Part shown: positions 16,886-26,108 of the stretch, one piece after another
Position numbering within the stretch: the stretch's first letter is position 1
How the letters are laid out: each line of letters starts with the position of its first letter
Origin: Saccharospirillum alexandrii
Lineage (GTDB): Bacteria; Pseudomonadota; Gammaproteobacteria; Pseudomonadales; Natronospirillaceae
Direction: 5' to 3'
DNA length: 64,000 nt
NCBI RefSeq assembly: GCF_004000275.1
Contig: NZ_RCIP01000006.1
Span: 62,001-126,000 of the forward strand
Notes under the pieces: generated by a model
The model's input: the letters and a program-made list of their open reading frames with translations, nothing else
Told to the model about the DNA's origin: nothing
Database searches by the model: none
Made by a program: the position numbers and the translations under genes

Positions 16886-19800
16886 ATGTTAAGGCCTTCG
16901 TACTTAACCAAAATCCTGTTGTCTTTGGGATTTATAATTGGCTTGCAAGCCTGCGGACTCGAAAGTCCCGAATTCAATTCCGATACCAACGCGCCTGCAA
17001 ACCAGGACAGCGTCAACCCACCAACAGACACCGACACTGAGACCGATGCCGACCTCGAGGGCGGAGATCATCCAGGCCTGGCGCTCTATGCCGAGCAATG
17101 CGCAAGTTGCCATGGCGAGACAGGTAAGGGTGGGGCTGGCGGAGCACCGCTGAACACCAGCACACCGCTCGCAACGCTGGTACAGTCCATTGAAACCACC
17201 ATGCCGCTGGGCAATGCTTCGAAGTGTGACAGAGCCTGCAGCGAAAAGGTTGCCGACTATATAAAGGCCGGGTTTCCCGTAAGCGGCAGCTGGACAAGCG
17301 ATGACGACGATTCATCTGACGATGACTCATCGAATGACGACCCCTCTGATGACGATTCTTCCAACGACGATCCGTCTGACGATGATTCATCGAATGACGA
17401 CCCCTCCGATGACGATTCTTCCAACGACGATCCCTCTGACGCTGATTCATCGAATGACGACCCGTCCGATGACGATTCTTCCAACGCCGATCCCTCTGAC
17501 GATGATTCATCGAATGACGACCCGTCCGACGACGATTCCTCCAACGACGATCCGTCTGACGATGATTCATCGAATGACGACCCGTCCAACACAGAACCTA
17601 GAATCACCTGCGGTCCGACCAGTGATGCCAATAACACAATGGCGGGTGCCGGTTTCAGCTCGGGGCATACTCTGCAATCAAACCTCGCCTTTATAACGAA
17701 CGCGAGTGTGGCCAGTGGCAGCGCAGAAGAAATTGCTCAGGGCAAAACCGAATACGAAGACCCCAATAAATATTGCGCCGGTTGTCACGGTCTGGATGGA
17801 CGCGGCAGTGGCAGTGATAGCGCCATCATCGACCCGACAAAATCGCTCTACGAAGGGCTGTCACTGACCGACTACATTGCCGAGAAAATGCCGGGTTTCA
17901 ACCCCGGCCTGTGCGAAGGGCAATGTGCCGCCAACATTGCTTCGTACATTCGCAGCTGGGCCGATGAAGACCCGGTAGACGATGATGACACCGACGCGGG
18001 TAGCTGCTCTGCTGTTCAGTACGGTCCGCGCTCCCTGCGCGTGCTGACCGACCGTGAATTCAGCAATTCCATTGAGCATTTGACCGGCATCAACATTCGC
18101 CGCCATCTGGGCGACAGCGTCGCCGATGCCCTGCCAGCCGACTTGCTGATTGACGGTTATTCCAACAATGTCATCGCCAATATCGACAACGGCACCTTAA
18201 AATCCTATGAGTTTGTCGTTAACAAAGTGGTCGATGAGCTTAAAGAGCGCGATTTCGAATCGATCATCGATTGCGATGCGCACGGCAATGCTGACGCCTG
18301 TGTCTCAGCCTTTTTGAATGACTATGTTCCGCGCGTGTTCCGCCGCCCCATCACAGACCAGGAGCGCGGGCTGTACCGACAAATGTTTGCCGTCGAGCTA
18401 ACCGGTGGTTCCCTTGACGACGGTTTCGACCTGGCGTTGAAAACCCTGTTTACCTCGCCGCAATTCCTGTACCGCGACGAGACTGGCATTTCCGTTGCTG
18501 AGTTGAACAACGGCAATCCAAGCGGCGGCTCCTGTGGTGTCCCTTCCGGAACCATTCACACCCTGGTCAGTGAAGCAGAGCCGAAAACCCTGGCGCTTCA
18601 TGGGAACTTTGGTGACAACGTTCAGATGACCGGCAAAGACTTGCTGGAGATCACGGTCAAAGGTGTACAGAACCCAACCACCGGTCTGTGGCCCGTCATG
18701 CGCATCCAGTTGGCCAATGCCAATGTCGTGGTACTGACGATTGATCACGATTATGAAAAGACTTACCAGTTCGTCGCGGAAAACTACACCGGCCAGAACT
18801 ATCTGCAGATGTTCAACATGCAGACGGACGCACCGGATTCCTACATTGCCGGTCAGGAGCTCATCGTCAGTGCGGTTACTGTTTCCGAGGCAAGCCCGGC
18901 CGATCAGTCGTTGCCACAAACCGATGAGCCACTGGACGATGACGCCTATGTGCTGACCGACCACCAGCTTGCCTCTTATCTGGCGTTCACCTTTACCGGC
19001 ACCACCCCGGACGACACCTTGCTGGCCGCAGCAGATCGTGGCGAACTGAGTACCGACGAACAGATCGAAGCCCAGGTTGAACGGCTGCTGAATACCCAGA
19101 ACGCCCGAAACCACTTTGGCGACTTCGCTGCCCAGTGGCTGCGCACCGATAAAGTGATGGACCTGAACAAGGATACCGACCTTTACCCGGGCTGGACTCC
19201 AGCCGTTCAGGCTGCCATGGCGCAAGAGGTGCGGGAAGTCTTCAACCATGTGGTGCTCGATGAAGCCGAAGCGTTTACCACCCTGTTCAATGGCAACTAC
19301 ACCTTCGCCAACCAGGCTCTGGCTGAGTTCTATGGCATCAGCGCGGTAGCGGGTGACGAGCTGCAGAAAGTAACCGGCGTATCCAGCCGGGCGGGCCTGG
19401 TAACCTCGGGTGCGTTTATGGCGGTGCATGCGCACGAAAACGAAACCGCCCCGATTCTGCGCGCCACCTATTTGCGCCGGCGCATGTTGTGCCAGTACGT
19501 TCCGGCGCCGCCCACTGGGGTTTCGCTGAACCCGGATGGCTCTGAAGTCAATGTGGATGAAGAGCGCCAGGCATCGATAGAAGCGTGGGAAGCCTACCTT
19601 GAAGCCAACAACGGCCTGGCTACAGCTCGTAAAAAATACGAGCACCAGACATCGGCTTCGCTGTGCCAGTCCTGTCATAAGGAGATGATCAACCCGCTCG
19701 GCTTCGGCATGGAAGATTACGACGCCGTTGGACTGCCGCAAATCATGGAACACAACGGACTCGACGTAGACGCCTCCGGTCAGTTGATTGGTGTGGGTAG

Positions 19801-20104
19801 CGTCAACGATGGTCAAATCATCAGCTTTGACGGCGCCCGCGACCTGGCGAACCAGATAGCTCCGCTGGATGTGACCCGTGCCTGCTTCGTCGATAACCTC
19901 TTCCGACAAGCCATGGGAACCGGGTCTACCTACTTTGATCGCGACTTGGACATCGGGCTCTCGGCTCGCGAAAAACAGGATTACACCTGCCAGGTCAATG
20001 CGCTCGAGGACGTCATGAGTGCCAACCAGAACAGTACGACCGAACTGCTTAAGGCGCTGGCTACGATGAGCACTGTCCGCTATCGCAAAGACGTGGAGCG
20101 TTAG
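16886..20104 (+). CDS. DUF1592-family triple c-heme lipoprotein
   Basis: 1072 residues. Lipobox LQAC at residues 20-23. Two N-terminal cytochrome-c motifs, CASCH (72-76) and CAGCH (297-301), are separated by an Asp/Ser/Asn-rich linker of about 95 residues. Then follow the PSD-type modules first named in planctomycetes: DUF1587 (RVLTDREFSNSIEHLTGIN), DUF1595/1592 (RVFRRPITDQERG; LASYLAFTFTGTTPDD), DUF1588 (LRRRMLCQYVPAPP) and DUF1585 (RACFVDNLFRQAMGTG). A third CQSCH is at 927-931. A beta-rich insert at about 555-670 resembles a small carbohydrate-binding module but is unassigned. Probably membrane-anchored and exported, with redox activity. It leads an operon with DUF1552, DUF4266, DUF3570 and ApbE genes. 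Confidence 0.8.
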   Translation: MLRPSYLTKILLSLGFIIGLQACGLESPEFNSDTNAPANQDSVNPPTDTDTETDADLEGGDHPGLALYAEQCASCHGETGKGGAGGAPLNTSTPLATLVQSIETTMPLGNASKCDRACSEKVADYIKAGFPVSGSWTSDDDDSSDDDSSNDDPSDDDSSNDDPSDDDSSNDDPSDDDSSNDDPSDADSSNDDPSDDDSSNADPSDDDSSNDDPSDDDSSNDDPSDDDSSNDDPSNTEPRITCGPTSDANNTMAGAGFSSGHTLQSNLAFITNASVASGSAEEIAQGKTEYEDPNKYCAGCHGLDGRGSGSDSAIIDPTKSLYEGLSLTDYIAEKMPGFNPGLCEGQCAANIASYIRSWADEDPVDDDDTDAGSCSAVQYGPRSLRVLTDREFSNSIEHLTGINIRRHLGDSVADALPADLLIDGYSNNVIANIDNGTLKSYEFVVNKVVDELKERDFESIIDCDAHGNADACVSAFLNDYVPRVFRRPITDQERGLYRQMFAVELTGGSLDDGFDLALKTLFTSPQFLYRDETGISVAELNNGNPSGGSCGVPSGTIHTLVSEAEPKTLALHGNFGDNVQMTGKDLLEITVKGVQNPTTGLWPVMRIQLANANVVVLTIDHDYEKTYQFVAENYTGQNYLQMFNMQTDAPDSYIAGQELIVSAVTVSEASPADQSLPQTDEPLDDDAYVLTDHQLASYLAFTFTGTTPDDTLLAAADRGELSTDEQIEAQVERLLNTQNARNHFGDFAAQWLRTDKVMDLNKDTDLYPGWTPAVQAAMAQEVREVFNHVVLDEAEAFTTLFNGNYTFANQALAEFYGISAVAGDELQKVTGVSSRAGLVTSGAFMAVHAHENETAPILRATYLRRRMLCQYVPAPPTGVSLNPDGSEVNVDEERQASIEAWEAYLEANNGLATARKKYEHQTSASLCQSCHKEMINPLGFGMEDYDAVGLPQIMEHNGLDVDASGQLIGVGSVNDGQIISFDGARDLANQIAPLDVTRACFVDNLFRQAMGTGSTYFDRDLDIGLSAREKQDYTCQVNALEDVMSANQNSTTELLKALATMSTVRYRKDVER
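17301..17586 (+). repeat. 60-bp tandem repeat coding an acidic linker
   Basis: About 4.8 units of 60 bp (20 codons, itself 2 x 10: SNDDPSDDDS) with few substitutions. The codes are mostly in phase and in frame. This region also opens a long antisense reading frame, which is an artefact of the repeat. Confidence 0.9.
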
Positions 20105-20192
20105 AGGTGACTATGACTGAATCACTCGGACATCACATCAAACCGGGCGTTACCTTCGGGCCGGCTGGATCCATCTCTCGACGGGAGCTGTT

Positions 20193-21461
20193 ATGAAACC
20201 TGCACAACAATTCGCGATGTTAAAGCGACGGGAGTTTCTGAAAACCGTCGGCAAGGCTGGCCTGTCCATCCCCCTGTTACGCGCAACCGGACTGGGCACA
20301 GGCATGATGCTGTCGCGTCAGGCCATGGCTGAGGGCATGGCCCCTCGCCGGGTAATGTTTGTTTATATTCCGGACGGCACACCCGGTAACGGCTCACAAA
20401 CCTATACACCGGATGCGGCGCTGACGCTTAAGGAATGCTCGGCTCCGCTGGAATCGGTCAAAGACGAGTGCGTGTTTCTGAACAATATGTTTGTTCATGG
20501 CGGCGGCGGCCATGGCGTAACGCAACGGGTACTGGGTGCCTTCGCCGATGGCGTCAGTGGCACCATCGATCTCGCCCTGGGCGATTCGGTCGGTGCGTTA
20601 TCACCCGTTTCATCGTTGCGCCTCGGTGTCTTTACCGGCGGTAAAGACCCGGTTTCGTCGCGCGGCTGGTCTGCCGCCACCGACCTGGTCGACAACCCCG
20701 CTTCCGCCTTTGAAAAACTGTTCAGCGGGTCGATTGATACCAGCGATATCGGTACTCAGCGGGCGCTGGTGCGCCAGGCGGCAAACGATCAGGCACTGCG
20801 AGACCTGATCGGCAAGCTCGACTACTACGAACGTCAAAAGCTGGAGCAGCACCGGGACGCCATCGCCAAACTGAAATCCGATGTGGAGTCGGCCTCCAAT
20901 TCCGACGCACCGTTGGGGTGCAGCAACCCCATCTTCAACCCCAGTGGTGCCTCTACGGAATTGAACGACAAGAACTTCACCAATGTGTTCAACCTGCAAG
21001 TGGACAACGCCATCCTCGCGATGAAGTGCGACCTGACTCGCGTGGTTACGCTGCAACTGGGCACCCACCAGGCCGACTTTAGCGTGAGCGACCTGAGCGG
21101 TGAATACCACGGCGCCATTCACGGCAATGTCGATCACTACAAACGCTTCAGGGCATACTTTTCAGAACGCATGGCGCACCTGATTCAACGCCTTAAAGAC
21201 GAAGATGACCCGGCCGGCGGGCGCATGATCGATTCAACGCTGGTGGTGCAGGTGACCGATATGGGCGATGGCGGCAGCCACACTGACGAGCACGCACCCT
21301 TTATGCTGGCTGGCGGTGGCAGCGCGATCAACCGGGGCACCCTGGTTGATGCGGGCGGTAAAACCCACCACCACCTGCTGGATGTGGTGGCCGACTACAT
21401 GGGCGTGTACGGCACCATCGGTGCTTACAGCAACGACCCGGTATCCGGCATCTTGACCTGA
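20193..21461 (+). CDS. DUF1552-family protein (Tat-type signal)
   Basis: 422 residues. KRREFLK near residue 11 followed by a hydrophobic stretch looks like a twin-arginine signal, so the protein is likely exported folded. RVMFVYIPDGTPGN, NNMFVHGGGGHGV and the C-terminal DMGDGGSHTDEHAPFMLAGG block are DUF1552 hallmarks. DUF1552 genes commonly follow DUF1592 genes. The family is related in arrangement to DUF1501/sulfatase-like secreted proteins, but its reaction is unknown. ATG 20193 follows GGGAG; an 88-bp gap separates it from the upstream gene. Confidence 0.82.
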   Translation: MKPAQQFAMLKRREFLKTVGKAGLSIPLLRATGLGTGMMLSRQAMAEGMAPRRVMFVYIPDGTPGNGSQTYTPDAALTLKECSAPLESVKDECVFLNNMFVHGGGGHGVTQRVLGAFADGVSGTIDLALGDSVGALSPVSSLRLGVFTGGKDPVSSRGWSAATDLVDNPASAFEKLFSGSIDTSDIGTQRALVRQAANDQALRDLIGKLDYYERQKLEQHRDAIAKLKSDVESASNSDAPLGCSNPIFNPSGASTELNDKNFTNVFNLQVDNAILAMKCDLTRVVTLQLGTHQADFSVSDLSGEYHGAIHGNVDHYKRFRAYFSERMAHLIQRLKDEDDPAGGRMIDSTLVVQVTDMGDGGSHTDEHAPFMLAGGGSAINRGTLVDAGGKTHHHLLDVVADYMGVYGTIGAYSNDPVSGILT

Positions 21462-21470
21462 CAGGAAGCA

Positions 21471-21683
21471 ATGATGAAACACACCTTCTGGCTATTGTGC
21501 ATCGTCTGTGTATTACAGGGTTGTGCCACGGTAGAACCCTGGGAACGGGGTACCATGGCACGCGAGGAAATGGCCTTTGTGCCAGACAAACTGGATCAGA
21601 ATTTTCGGGATCATATCCATTACAGCAAGGAGGGTGCACGTATGGTCGGCGCTGGCTCCGGTGGTGGTTGTGGGTGTAACTGA
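21471..21683 (+). CDS. DUF4266 lipoprotein
   Basis: 70 residues. Lipobox LQGC at about 15-18, then the conserved VEPWERG and a C-terminal glycine/cysteine tail GSGGGCGCN. This small lipoprotein is typically encoded just before a DUF3570 protein, as here. It starts 9 bp after the DUF1552 stop (start at ATG 21471 or 21474). The Cys-Gly tail suggests metal or cofactor attachment, which is inference. Confidence 0.85.
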   Translation: MMKHTFWLLCIVCVLQGCATVEPWERGTMAREEMAFVPDKLDQNFRDHIHYSKEGARMVGAGSGGGCGCN

Positions 21684-21708
21684 AGTGAGTCGAGAGCAGT
21701 AATAAACA

Positions 21709-22866
21709 ATGAATCAAAATACGACGGCACTGGGCTCATTGTGCGCCGCGGCAGCCTTGCTGAACAGTCTTGCCGGCCAGGCCAATGCCAACCCGCTGAC
21801 CCAGGAATACTCGCTGGACTATCTGACCAACGTCTACCAGGAAGGCGATATTCCACAAGACAAACTGGCCACCGGCAGTGAATCCCGTTACACAATCAAC
21901 ACCCATCTGTTGATGGGTGTGGTACCACTGACCGAAGACTCACAACTCACCATCACCGGCCTGCACGAAAGCATGACCGGCGCCTCGCCCTGGTACGTTG
22001 TGCCGGGTGATGAAGGCGAGCCCGCCCAGGTGATGAGCAACGCGACCATCGATGAAGCACGCAATCAGATCGATCTGGATCTGTATACCTACCACGATCG
22101 GTCAGAGTCGACCCTGTCACTCAGTTACTCCAAAGAAAACGATTATGACTCGGTCGGGTTTGGCTATTCGGGCGCCTGGCGATTCAACAATGACCTGACC
22201 TCAATCAACTTTGGTCTGAACGCGGGTCAGGACAACATTCACCCAACACAGGACGACCGTTTCCCTGGCCGTGTCCGCTCCGAGGCGCAGAACCGATTGG
22301 GCGGATTCGTGGGTGTCTCCCACATCATGACCAAGAACAGACTGGTGGGCCTCAGCCTGGGGACCTCCAATCAGGTTGGCTACCTTTCAGACCCTTACAA
22401 GCAGGTCTGGATTGACGGCAGCGTTGCACCGGATGCCCGACCGGACCGGAAAAGCCTGACCAGCCTCTCACTGATGTGGCGCGAATACCTGCCGGCCTAC
22501 AACGCGGCACTGCACACCGACCTTGCGGCGTATCAGGATAACTGGACAACCACGGCGGCCAGTCTGAACCTGGCCTGGCACCAGAACCTGCCCTACAACT
22601 GGCAACTGGTCCCCTCGATGCGCGTTTACCATCAAACCGAGGCGGCGTTTTACTCGCCTTACTACGAAACGACGCGCAGCGACGGTTACTATTCGAGTGA
22701 TTACCGGTTATCGGAGTTCACGGCCTTCTCAGGCAAACTAAAGGCGGTATGGAACTGGTCTAGTTTTCAGGTAAAAGGCAGTTACGAATATTATGGAACC
22801 CAGGGTGAGCACCCGGGTCTGGTCAGCTATTCATTGTATTCGTTTGGAATGGGTGCCACCTTTTAA
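21709..22866 (+). CDS. DUF3570 outer-membrane beta-barrel protein
   Basis: 385 residues. Signal peptide ending near ANA-NP, then alternating amphipathic strands with many Tyr/Ser and a C-terminal phenylalanine (GMGATF), as in outer-membrane barrels. YQEGDIPQDKL-like N-terminal and YLSDPYKQVWIDG-like central motifs are typical of DUF3570. Translationally close to the DUF4266 gene (25 bp). Function unknown; probably the outer-membrane component of the system. Confidence 0.82.
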   Translation: MNQNTTALGSLCAAAALLNSLAGQANANPLTQEYSLDYLTNVYQEGDIPQDKLATGSESRYTINTHLLMGVVPLTEDSQLTITGLHESMTGASPWYVVPGDEGEPAQVMSNATIDEARNQIDLDLYTYHDRSESTLSLSYSKENDYDSVGFGYSGAWRFNNDLTSINFGLNAGQDNIHPTQDDRFPGRVRSEAQNRLGGFVGVSHIMTKNRLVGLSLGTSNQVGYLSDPYKQVWIDGSVAPDARPDRKSLTSLSLMWREYLPAYNAALHTDLAAYQDNWTTTAASLNLAWHQNLPYNWQLVPSMRVYHQTEAAFYSPYYETTRSDGYYSSDYRLSEFTAFSGKLKAVWNWSSFQVKGSYEYYGTQGEHPGLVSYSLYSFGMGATF

Positions 22867-22896
22867 CCGAAACAGGCTACCGGGAACCGATTCACC

Positions 22897-23805
22897 TTGA
22901 ACGGCACACACCTTCATTCCGTTAAGTTCAGGGCCATGGGCAGCCCCTGTGAGCTGATCATCCATACCTCGCAGGATGCGGGGCCGGAATTGCTGCAACT
23001 TGCCCGCGACCGGCTGACGCAACTCGAGCAGAAATACTCCCGCTACCGGCCCGATAGCATAACAACACGCATCAACGCTGCGGCCGGTACCGGTGAGACG
23101 GTGCCGATCGATCAGGAAACGCTGGGCCTGCTCCATTACGCCGATTCCCTACACACCCAGAGCAAAGGCCTGTTCGACATCACGTCTGGCGTACTTCGCC
23201 GGGCGTGGGACTTTCGCTCGGCGCGCCTGCCAGAGCCAAAATCCATTGAGGCATTGCTGCCCAGCATTGGCTGGCGCCGGGTAACGTGGAGCCAGGCCGG
23301 GATCTCCCTGCCCACGCCGGGCATGGAGCTCGACTTCGGTGGGTTTGTTAAAGAATATGCGGCCGATCAGGTCGCGCAACGTTTGCGCGACAGCGGTGTC
23401 GAACATGGCCTGGTCAATCTCGGCGGCGACATTGTCGTCATCGGCCCTCAACCGGACGGGCAACCCTGGCGCGTAGGCATCCGCCACCCCAGACAAGCAG
23501 ACACCGCGCTGCTAAAACTCCCCATGACTCACGGCGCCATCGCCACCAGCGGCGACTATGAACGCTTTATGCTCATTGACGGCGTTCGCTACTGCCATCT
23601 GCTAAACCCCTTCACCGGCTTCCCGGTTCACTCCCCCTTCGCCTCCGCCACGGTCATCGCCGACCAATGCCTGATAGCAGGGTCATTCTCCAGCCTGACC
23701 ATGCTCACCGCCGAAACCGACCCCGACTGGATAACCCGCGTCGGTTTGCCCTATCTGCTGATCGATCAATCCATGCAAGTGCTGTCGAATATGGAAAGCC
23801 GGTAG
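22897..23805 (+). CDS. apbE: FAD:protein FMN transferase ApbE
   Basis: 302 residues. AMGSPCELI near the N-terminus, ELDFGGFVKEYAAD (about 145), LVNLGGDIVV (about 175) and HLLNPFTGFPV (about 232) are family motifs. ApbE attaches FMN through a phosphoester to Thr/Ser of exported redox proteins. This copy shows no signal peptide or lipobox. The frame has no ATG before TTG 22897, because an in-frame TAA lies at 22864, so the start is TTG. Last gene of the DUF1592 operon. No obvious ApbE target motif was found in the operon's own proteins. Confidence 0.85.
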   Translation: MNGTHLHSVKFRAMGSPCELIIHTSQDAGPELLQLARDRLTQLEQKYSRYRPDSITTRINAAAGTGETVPIDQETLGLLHYADSLHTQSKGLFDITSGVLRRAWDFRSARLPEPKSIEALLPSIGWRRVTWSQAGISLPTPGMELDFGGFVKEYAADQVAQRLRDSGVEHGLVNLGGDIVVIGPQPDGQPWRVGIRHPRQADTALLKLPMTHGAIATSGDYERFMLIDGVRYCHLLNPFTGFPVHSPFASATVIADQCLIAGSFSSLTMLTAETDPDWITRVGLPYLLIDQSMQVLSNMESR

Positions 23806-23912
23806 CCTATTGGATGCACCCAAGGGCAAACACTGTTGTATTAGGCTGGATGGCAGTGGAGTCGTCTGGGGTAACTTCGGCCTCCGTTAAGTCAGATTGG
23901 GAGGCAGTCGGC

Positions 23913-24026
23913 CGCGCAGGCACCGGGTACGCCTCCAGCGGGTCGCTGCAAGTACATCCGTGTAAGCTCGACGGCCCCCATCCATGGGGACCGACGCCCC
24001 GCTGGAGGCGCACCCGGCACCCACGC
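23913..24026 (-). repeat. Palindromic element, copy 4 (divergent subfamily)
   Basis: Outer stem around GCCTCCAGCGGG / CCCGCTGGAGGC with GGCACCGGGT / ACCCGGCAC-type ends. The core keeps ATGGATGGGG and CGTCGG but replaces the CCGCA...TGCGG arm with a GTCGCTGCAAGTAC...AGCTCGAC arm. Convergent gap between apbE and an unknown gene. Confidence 0.7.
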
Positions 24027-24157
24027 TGGTCTGATCAGGCTTCATCGACTACCTAAGTTCGAAACTCACTCAACTACTTCAGTAACCATTGCTGGTTACC
24101 TTTTCTGCTACCAGTTTTATTCAACCACCAGAATCAAAGAAACCTTCGTTACCAATC

Positions 24158-24826
24158 TCAGGTATTTGCCAGGTAACTGCGAATGCCAGCATTGGTTTCG
24201 GAGCCGGGTGCCAGTCGGCTGGCGATGAGCATGACGTCCATGGCCTGGGTCATACGATAGCGGTCGGCATCGCTTAGGGCGGCTGCGTCTGTGTCATTGG
24301 CCAGCGCCTGCTCAAGGCGCTGCTGCAGGGCCTTGTATTGGGGGGCATTGGATAGCGGGGAAGACGCTTTTAGTTCGGTCAGGGCTGCAGAGGTCTCGTT
24401 GAGTAACAGTGCCAGGTTACCGTCTTCGGGCACTGAACTGGCCAGGGCCTCGAGGTCCTGCTGCAGATCGATGATCGCCTGTGGCCCGGCATCTTTAATG
24501 GCCGGTTTATCCGCGCTGTTCGCGGCCTGCGACTGGCCCAGTAAACGCTCTGCTTCACTGCTGTCGATAAACTCGAGTTCTTGCAAACGACTGATAAATG
24601 CTGCGCTGACTTCGAAGCTTGGGCCGGTGATGGTGAACTCTTCGTTCAATGCCGCCAGGCGCTCTGCCCGGGAGCTGAACGTGGCGCTGTCATCACTCGT
24701 TGCCGTGGCTGATTCTGCCTGAGCATTTTGGGTAGGCAACGTGGTGGCGCTAACCGCTGTGTCCTGCCCGCTGGCGTTCTGGTTCACCCCGGTAGGCGAC
24801 ACTGGGGTTAGAGGCGAAATGGCCAT
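24158..24826 (-). CDS. Hypothetical protein, Ala/Ser-rich
   Basis: 222 residues, not recognised. N-terminal 55 residues are low-complexity (Ser/Thr/Ala/Gln); the remainder is predicted helical, with GPSFEVSAAFISRLQELEFI around 70-90 and a helical C-terminus DRYRMTQAMDVMLIASRL. No signal peptide or membrane segment. The start ATG 24826 is well supported by AGGAAG. The N-terminal style resembles small proteins associated with flagella or secretion, but no such genes are near. Confidence 0.6.
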   Translation of the reverse strand: MAISPLTPVSPTGVNQNASGQDTAVSATTLPTQNAQAESATATSDDSATFSSRAERLAALNEEFTITGPSFEVSAAFISRLQELEFIDSSEAERLLGQSQAANSADKPAIKDAGPQAIIDLQQDLEALASSVPEDGNLALLLNETSAALTELKASSPLSNAPQYKALQQRLEQALANDTDAAALSDADRYRMTQAMDVMLIASRLAPGSETNAGIRSYLANT

Positions 24827-25135
24827 CGTTTGCTTCCTGTCTGGAATCTTGAGCGATCCACTGCAAGGGCTATTCCAGTTAGCTGAATCCCGCGCTACAA
24901 GGCGTTTTTCTCATGTTTTCTGTTAACGGGAAGCAGATTCCGGTCAGAATACCGGAGAGAGTTTGCCGCATATAAAACGCACGGTAATCCAACGTAAAGG
25001 TGTCGATAAGTTTAATTGGCTTCCGGAAAATTAATGTTTGACCAACTCAGTCAGTGATCGGTGCCGGTCACGAATTCTGCCACCGAATAGAATTCAACTT
25101 TCCTCAGTCAACCCCCCAGGCCGGCGGCGGGCGAA
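24827..25135. other. Gap between unknown gene and sirtuin gene
   Basis: About 310 bp. Contains the promoter side of the gene at 24158-24826 and the 3' end of the sirtuin transcript. No RNA structure, repeat or ORF was judged real. Confidence 0.4.
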
Positions 25136-26026
25136 TCACCTGGACAGCGCCCAACTGGCCAGCGTATCGCCGATGGGGGCGTTCAGGGTCAGGTCCATCA
25201 GGGCGTCTGCCCGGGTGGCGCCGAGGTTGAGGGTTGCCATGGGAATGTTGGACTGGTGGGCGTGGCGGCAGAAGCGATAGCCTGAGAAGACCATTAGGGA
25301 GGAGCCGATGACCAGCACGGCATCGCTGGCTTCCAGCGCCGCCATGGCGTGTTCTACCCGGGTTTTGGGGACATTGTCGCCGAAGAAGACGACATCTGGC
25401 TTTAAAATGCCGCCGCACTGTGGGCAATCGATGACCTCGAACTGGCTGAAATCCAGCTCTAGGTCGGCATCGCCATCGGGGGCGGTCTCGGCACTGTAGC
25501 CGCTGAAGGCGGGGTTGGCGAGACGCGATCGATCGTGGACTTCATCGCGCGGGCAACGGTAATGGCAACTCATGCAGATTACTTCGTCAGCCCGGCCATG
25601 CAGGTCGACCACCTGCTGGCTGCCGGCTTTCTGGTGCAGCCGGTCGACGTTCTGGGTGACCAGCGCCGACACTCGCCCGGCCTGTTCCAGTGACACCAGC
25701 GCCTGATGGGCGGCGTTCGGTGCCGCGGTTTGCATCACCGGCCAGCCGATCAGGCTGCGCCCCCAGTAGCGCTGGCGCACCGGGTGACGGGTCATGAACT
25801 CCTGGTGTTGCACCGGGGGCCGGCGCTTCCAGCCGCCTTTATCGTCGCGATAATCCGGAATGCCCGAGGCCGTGCTGATGCCCGCGCCAGTGAGAATGAA
25901 CAGCCGGGGGTGCCGGTCGATGAAATCCGCCAGCCGCTCTGCCGCCTCCCCGACCGCCAGAACCCGGGGGTCACGGCTGGACGGTGGCATGGCAATGCTG
26001 CGAAACCCTGACTCGGCTGCCCTCAT
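25136..26026 (-). CDS. NAD-dependent protein deacylase (Sir2 family)
   Basis: 296 residues. LTGAGISTASGIPDYR (NAD-binding GAGIS, about 45), TQNVDRLHQKAG (about 125), the catalytic HG in DLHGRADEV, two zinc-ribbon Cys pairs (CMSC, CPQC) and KPDVVFFGDNVP are all present. The last motif and GIPDYR/TQNVDxLH are characteristic of class II sirtuins. It removes acyl groups from lysines using NAD. The start at ATG 26026 has no clear ribosome site; ATG 25990 is possible. Confidence 0.88.
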   Translation of the reverse strand: MRAAESGFRSIAMPPSSRDPRVLAVGEAAERLADFIDRHPRLFILTGAGISTASGIPDYRDDKGGWKRRPPVQHQEFMTRHPVRQRYWGRSLIGWPVMQTAAPNAAHQALVSLEQAGRVSALVTQNVDRLHQKAGSQQVVDLHGRADEVICMSCHYRCPRDEVHDRSRLANPAFSGYSAETAPDGDADLELDFSQFEVIDCPQCGGILKPDVVFFGDNVPKTRVEHAMAALEASDAVLVIGSSLMVFSGYRFCRHAHQSNIPMATLNLGATRADALMDLTLNAPIGDTLASWALSR

Positions 26027-26108
26027 GATGCGGCTGTCTCCATTGGCGGTTGGTTAGCGAATATTCGGCAGATGACGCTTTAGCATACGACACTCATCCG
26101 GTTTTCGT

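Noticed and set aside
17257-17637. 126-codon minus-strand Ser/Glu-rich frame
   Set aside because: Exact antisense of the 60-bp tandem repeat in the DUF1592 gene; a repeat artefact.
18398-19909. 503-codon minus-strand frame
   Set aside because: Antisense to the conserved DUF1592/1588 modules; high-GC shadow frame without family motifs.
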